From contig JAFUFW010000055.1 of the NCBI GenBank assembly GCA_017469685.1, forward strand, positions 1-40,043: 40,043 bases of DNA. The letters are read 5' to 3'. Of the stretch, positions 36,477-40,043 are shown one piece after another. A model generated the notes under the pieces. It was given only the letters and a program-made list of their open reading frames with translations, ran no database searches and was not told the DNA's origin. The DNA is from Bacteroidaceae bacterium (GTDB lineage Bacteria > Bacteroidota > Bacteroidia > Bacteroidales > Bacteroidaceae). The translations under genes and the position numbers were made by a program. How positions within the stretch are numbered: position 1 is the first letter of the stretch; each line of letters begins with the position of its first letter.

Positions 36477-38720
36477 ATGAAAACTACATTTAAATTTCAT
36501 CACTTCAAGCTGGCGCTGGTGATCGCCTTGACAGGCATGATAGCCGCTGCATGTACGGAGGATATCGATACCAGTGCACGCTTCACGCTGAAAGAGTACA
36601 CGGTGCTCTCTTATCTCACCGAGAGTCCAGAGGCACCCAACTTCACAGAGTACGTGCGCCTGCTCAACAAGGTGCCAGTGAGTTCCCGCTCCGCTTCGAC
36701 AGTTGCCCAGCTTCTTTCAGCCCGCGGCAAATACACATGCTTCGCTCCCAACAACGAGGCCATTCAGGCATATCTCGACTCTCTGTATACCAAAGGCATC
36801 ATCTCGGCCCCGAACTGGGAAAGCATCACTAATCCCACCACACTCGACTCTGTTGAGAAGGTAATCGTGCTGAACAGCGTCATCGACGGTAGCCGCAGCG
36901 GCGAGATATACGAAATCGGAACCATAGCATCAAAGGACGACAACGATGAGCTGCCCACAGCCAACCTCTACGACCGCAAACTCTATAAGACGTCCATAGA
37001 GCAGACCGACTCAATCTTCATGAACGGCACATCGCTCATAGACCTCAACAACCGTGACATTGAGACTATCAACGGCCGGGTACATGAGGTTCATGCAGTC
37101 ATCGCTCCGAGCAACGACACCATGGCCGACATCTTCCGCCAGTGGATTGCTGAGAACAAACGAGGCTACCTCGTTGCCTCCAAGCTCATCCTCGCGGCCG
37201 GACTTGATGATACACTCAGCCGCACTCGCGACGAAGTCTGGGAAACAAGGTATCTGAACGGCGACTTCCCCGACCTGCCAAATCACCCGACAGAGCCAGA
37301 CCAGCCCGGTTCAATGCCTGAACACCGCAAGTACGGTTTCACCATTTTCGCCGAGCCTGATGCCCTTTGGGAGGCTGAGTTAGGCAAGTCTGCTTCAAGC
37401 ATCACCGTAGAAGATGTCAAGGAATACCTTATCGGACGTGGAGCATATCCTGATGCTACAACAGGCGATGACTATACTGACCCACAGAACATCATCAACC
37501 AGTTCATCACCTACCATTTTCTCCCTGAGAAACTGAGCCGCGACAAACTGGTTATACACTACAACGAGAGAGGTTACTATTGGAAGACCAACGGCACTAA
37601 CTACACCATTCCGGTCTACGAATACTACACGACGATGGGTAAGCGCCGCCTCCTCAAGATTTTTGAGAGCAAAGAATCAGAAGGCATCTACCTCAACCGC
37701 TTCCCCATACTGAGAAATGGCCGTGGCGAATATAGCCCCGAACAGCTTGATGTCGACGATTACCATGAGAGTGGAAAGTTCCGCGACCCAGGTAGCGCCT
37801 TCACAATGTACCCCGACGAGAACGTCGGCGTGAAGATTCTCTTTGATGGTGACGGCGAGGCAGAACATGAGAACCTTATTAATGGTTGCATCTACCCCAT
37901 CGACCGCATGCTTGTATACACCGAGAACATCATTAACCGCCTTGCGGGCGAACGTATTCGTATAGACATGGCAGCCATGTTCCCTGAGTTCATCAACAAC
38001 GACATCCGTCGTCCCATGTCCTACTACCCCACCGGCGCCACCTTTACGAAGGCAGTACCTGTCAACTATCCATATCTGGCCGACGTACAGATGCAGGAAG
38101 GTACTTTGTTCTACTATTTCGGAGCCTTCGAACGCTCTTGGAGTAACTACCAGATGGACGAATTCAACATCATCGGAAAGTATGAATTCACCATGAAGCT
38201 GCCCCCTGTGCCCAAGAAAGGCCACTATGAGATCCGCTTCGGCGTAAGCTCTGGTTCCAGTGTCCGCAGTATGTGTCAGGTCTATTTCGGCGACAATCCG
38301 AGCTACCTCCCAGCTGCCGGCATTCCTATGGACCTCCGCATAGGTTTCTACTATCATCGTTTCCGCAACGGAACCCAGCTATCCAACTTCGGATATTCCA
38401 GCAGTTCTGCCTACACGACTGAGGCCAATTTGCCTATCGACGAGCAAGACGAGGTCACTAAGTCATTGCGCGCCCGCGGCTTCATGAAGGGTCCAAAGTA
38501 CTTCCACTGCGGCAACAGCAACACTGCCAGCTTAGGCATTGAGAACGAGCACGTCACGCGCCGTATTATGGTCAGCACAGACATGGATCCTGACAAGACC
38601 TACTACATCCGCTTCAAGAACGTCCTCAACGACGCCCAGTCGCAATTCTTCACAGACTACTTTGAGATTGTATCCAAGGACGTCTACGACAATCCCGTTG
38701 AACCCGAGGACTATTGGTAA
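36477..38720 (+). CDS. FAS1 (fasciclin) domain lipoprotein
   Basis: The protein has 747 aa. Signal peptide with lipobox IAAAC (Cys near residue 26), so it is an outer-membrane lipoprotein. A FAS1 core is seen at YTCFAPNNEAIQAYL (from residue 86), and a second, more diverged one around VEDVKEYLIGRG with FTIFAEPDALWE before it. The C-terminal ~200 residues are beta-rich (KKGHYEIRFGVSSGSSVRS) and could be a separate binding domain. It lies 31 bp after susD, in the same operon. It is likely a surface partner of SusD, like the accessory lipoproteins of polysaccharide loci. Confidence 0.85.
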   Translation: MKTTFKFHHFKLALVIALTGMIAAACTEDIDTSARFTLKEYTVLSYLTESPEAPNFTEYVRLLNKVPVSSRSASTVAQLLSARGKYTCFAPNNEAIQAYLDSLYTKGIISAPNWESITNPTTLDSVEKVIVLNSVIDGSRSGEIYEIGTIASKDDNDELPTANLYDRKLYKTSIEQTDSIFMNGTSLIDLNNRDIETINGRVHEVHAVIAPSNDTMADIFRQWIAENKRGYLVASKLILAAGLDDTLSRTRDEVWETRYLNGDFPDLPNHPTEPDQPGSMPEHRKYGFTIFAEPDALWEAELGKSASSITVEDVKEYLIGRGAYPDATTGDDYTDPQNIINQFITYHFLPEKLSRDKLVIHYNERGYYWKTNGTNYTIPVYEYYTTMGKRRLLKIFESKESEGIYLNRFPILRNGRGEYSPEQLDVDDYHESGKFRDPGSAFTMYPDENVGVKILFDGDGEAEHENLINGCIYPIDRMLVYTENIINRLAGERIRIDMAAMFPEFINNDIRRPMSYYPTGATFTKAVPVNYPYLADVQMQEGTLFYYFGAFERSWSNYQMDEFNIIGKYEFTMKLPPVPKKGHYEIRFGVSSGSSVRSMCQVYFGDNPSYLPAAGIPMDLRIGFYYHRFRNGTQLSNFGYSSSSAYTTEANLPIDEQDEVTKSLRARGFMKGPKYFHCGNSNTASLGIENEHVTRRIMVSTDMDPDKTYYIRFKNVLNDAQSQFFTDYFEIVSKDVYDNPVEPEDYW

Positions 38721-38743
38721 TTGACTCTAAAAAGCTTAATTCT

Positions 38744-40043
38744 ATGATACACGGAAAAATTAAACAATGCATCCAGGCAGGAATCATGGGAGCGGTCATG
38801 TTGGCCGCCTTCCCCGCCTGCACTGACGACCATTTCGATGTTCGCGACGGAGGCGGTGTAGGAGAGAACGCTACTGCCACCCTATGGGAGCAGATCAAGG
38901 CCAGCCCTGATTTGAGCAACTTCACCAGCATCGTGGAACAGACGCCAGCCTTCAAAGACGAGAAACATCCCATCAAGGACTACACCTTCAAGGATGTACT
39001 GTCGAGCAATCAGATTCTGACAGTCTTTGCTCCCACTAACGATGCCTTCACCGCGGCCGACGTCCATTTCTATGACTCTCTCGTAAAGGTTCGTCCTTAC
39101 GATGTGTACCTGCGTCTCGTAGGAAACCACATTGCCCGCAACCGCTATGTTGCTACAGGCCAGAACCCCGACGGCAAGCCTGAGCGCATTATTATGGTCA
39201 ACAACAAGAAAGGATATTTCGACCGTCTCGGCTTCTTCGATCGCACTATGAATCCCGATGTGAAGACCCCTTTGGCTCAGAGCAACATCCCTGCCACGAA
39301 CGGTGTACTCCACAAACTGGGCATCGTATCTCCTTTCGCCTATAATGTCTATGAGTACATTCGAGCCAACGATGCTCATTTCCGCCACCTCAATTCTTGG
39401 ATTGAGCAGCACGACACACTCTACTTCAATGCAGAGCTCAGTGCTGAGGCAGGTGCTAACCCCGTCACTGGCGAACCAATCTATGTTGACAGCGTCTACA
39501 CTCGCTCCAACTCCCTTTACTCATACTCATATAGCCCTCGTTCAGAGGAATGGGTGATGCCACACAAGGGAGTCTCCGCCAACCTCGAAGCAGAGGACAG
39601 CATCTGGGCTGTGCTCCTGCCAACCGACGCTGCTTGGGAAGAGGCTTATGCCGATATGAAGGATGAGTACATTTATGCCAACACGTATGTCGACAAGACT
39701 CTTGAGGATGCTCTGGTGAAGGACGATCCAGCGGCTAAGCGTGCAATGACGCTTACTGTCACAGACTCACTCAACGACATCGCATTCAATATGGACATGG
39801 TGTCGCCTATGGTATTCAACGTACGCATGCAGAAACGTATTCCCGAGCAGCCTACTTTCTGGACTCTCGAGACATTCCAACAGTACGACATTGTCAAGTT
39901 GTTCAACACACGCTCTGACACAGTGACCGTCGACGAGAAGGCGACAGAGAATGTCAAGCCTCTCATCTTCGACGGCAAGCAGCCTGTCAACGTCAGCAAT
40001 GGCGTCGTATATCCTGTCGACCACTGGAACTACCCAAGAACCT
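38744..40043 (+). CDS. FAS1 (fasciclin) domain lipoprotein, cut by the right window edge
   Basis: The frame is open from the ATG at 38744 to the last base (433 codons), so the 3' end lies outside. The signal peptide ends in the lipobox AAFPAC. The first FAS1 domain is clear: DYTFKDVLSSNQILTVFAPTNDAF (core motif from residue 92), with the end signature NGVLHKLGIV. A second FAS1-like domain starts around residue 200 (YEYIRANDAHFRHL, then AVLLPTDAAWEEAY). It starts 23 bp after the previous FAS1 gene, in the same operon. It is a homologue of that gene with a similar surface role. Confidence 0.85.
   Translation, partial: MIHGKIKQCIQAGIMGAVMLAAFPACTDDHFDVRDGGGVGENATATLWEQIKASPDLSNFTSIVEQTPAFKDEKHPIKDYTFKDVLSSNQILTVFAPTNDAFTAADVHFYDSLVKVRPYDVYLRLVGNHIARNRYVATGQNPDGKPERIIMVNNKKGYFDRLGFFDRTMNPDVKTPLAQSNIPATNGVLHKLGIVSPFAYNVYEYIRANDAHFRHLNSWIEQHDTLYFNAELSAEAGANPVTGEPIYVDSVYTRSNSLYSYSYSPRSEEWVMPHKGVSANLEAEDSIWAVLLPTDAAWEEAYADMKDEYIYANTYVDKTLEDALVKDDPAAKRAMTLTVTDSLNDIAFNMDMVSPMVFNVRMQKRIPEQPTFWTLETFQQYDIVKLFNTRSDTVTVDEKATENVKPLIFDGKQPVNVSNGVVYPVDHWNYPRT

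Noticed and set aside
37677-38357. 226-aa minus-strand open frame inside the FAS1 gene
   Set aside because: Entirely opposite a gene with a signal peptide and FAS1 motifs; composition fits an antisense shadow.

Overview
The window is a GC-rich piece of a Bacteroidales chromosome, most like Prevotellaceae. This rests on gene content (a SusC/SusD pair, Bacteroidetes-type LpxC/LpxD/LpxA, a BT4734/VirE-type protein, a trifunctional MMPL–acyltransferase–methyltransferase protein) and on a clear Bacteroidetes promoter (TTTG, 20 bp, TAnnTTTG). Every confident gene is on the + strand.

Region 1 (2–15601) is the right-hand part of an aryl-polyene/flexirubin-like lipid biosynthesis cluster that continues off the left edge. 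It holds a ketosynthase-like protein without an active-site Cys, a small EmrE-like membrane protein, a LolA-like carrier, a small exported protein, a hotdog dehydratase-like protein, a GT2 glycosyltransferase and the MMPL–acyltransferase–methyltransferase fusion. These are followed by two tandem carotenoid-desaturase/retinol-saturase-like FAD proteins, a B12-type radical SAM protein, an unknown 118-aa protein, an exported alpha/beta hydrolase, a second acyltransferase, an acyl carrier protein and an AMP-forming acyl ligase. Spacing is tight, with several overlaps, so this looks like one operon. By analogy, the ligase and carrier protein would load a starter, the ketosynthase and dehydratase would extend it, the acyltransferases and glycosyltransferase would put it on a lipid, and LolA/MMPL would move it to the outer membrane. 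The FAD and radical SAM enzymes are the unusual tailoring part.

Region 2 (15624–19309) has pyrF, with three extra loops that look derived from short intergenic repeats. Then comes an AT-rich 0.6-kb spacer with a strong hairpin and a 44-bp tandem repeat, and then a lone VirE/BT4734-type P-loop protein with its own promoter.

Region 3 (19461–26450) is a housekeeping block: lpxD, lpxC, lpxA, an IS1096-passenger/pRiA4b ORF-3-like gene, miaA and a class A penicillin-binding protein. The LpxC here lacks the FabZ half normally fused to it in Bacteroidetes, and short direct repeats sit exactly where that half should begin.

Region 4 (26569–40043) has an exported GH43-like glycosidase, a 483-bp spacer with a large hairpin, and a tight operon: FAS1 lipoprotein, SusC, SusD, FAS1 lipoprotein, FAS1 lipoprotein (cut by the right edge). 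Within the window this outer-membrane uptake or surface-binding system has no dedicated enzyme or regulator gene.
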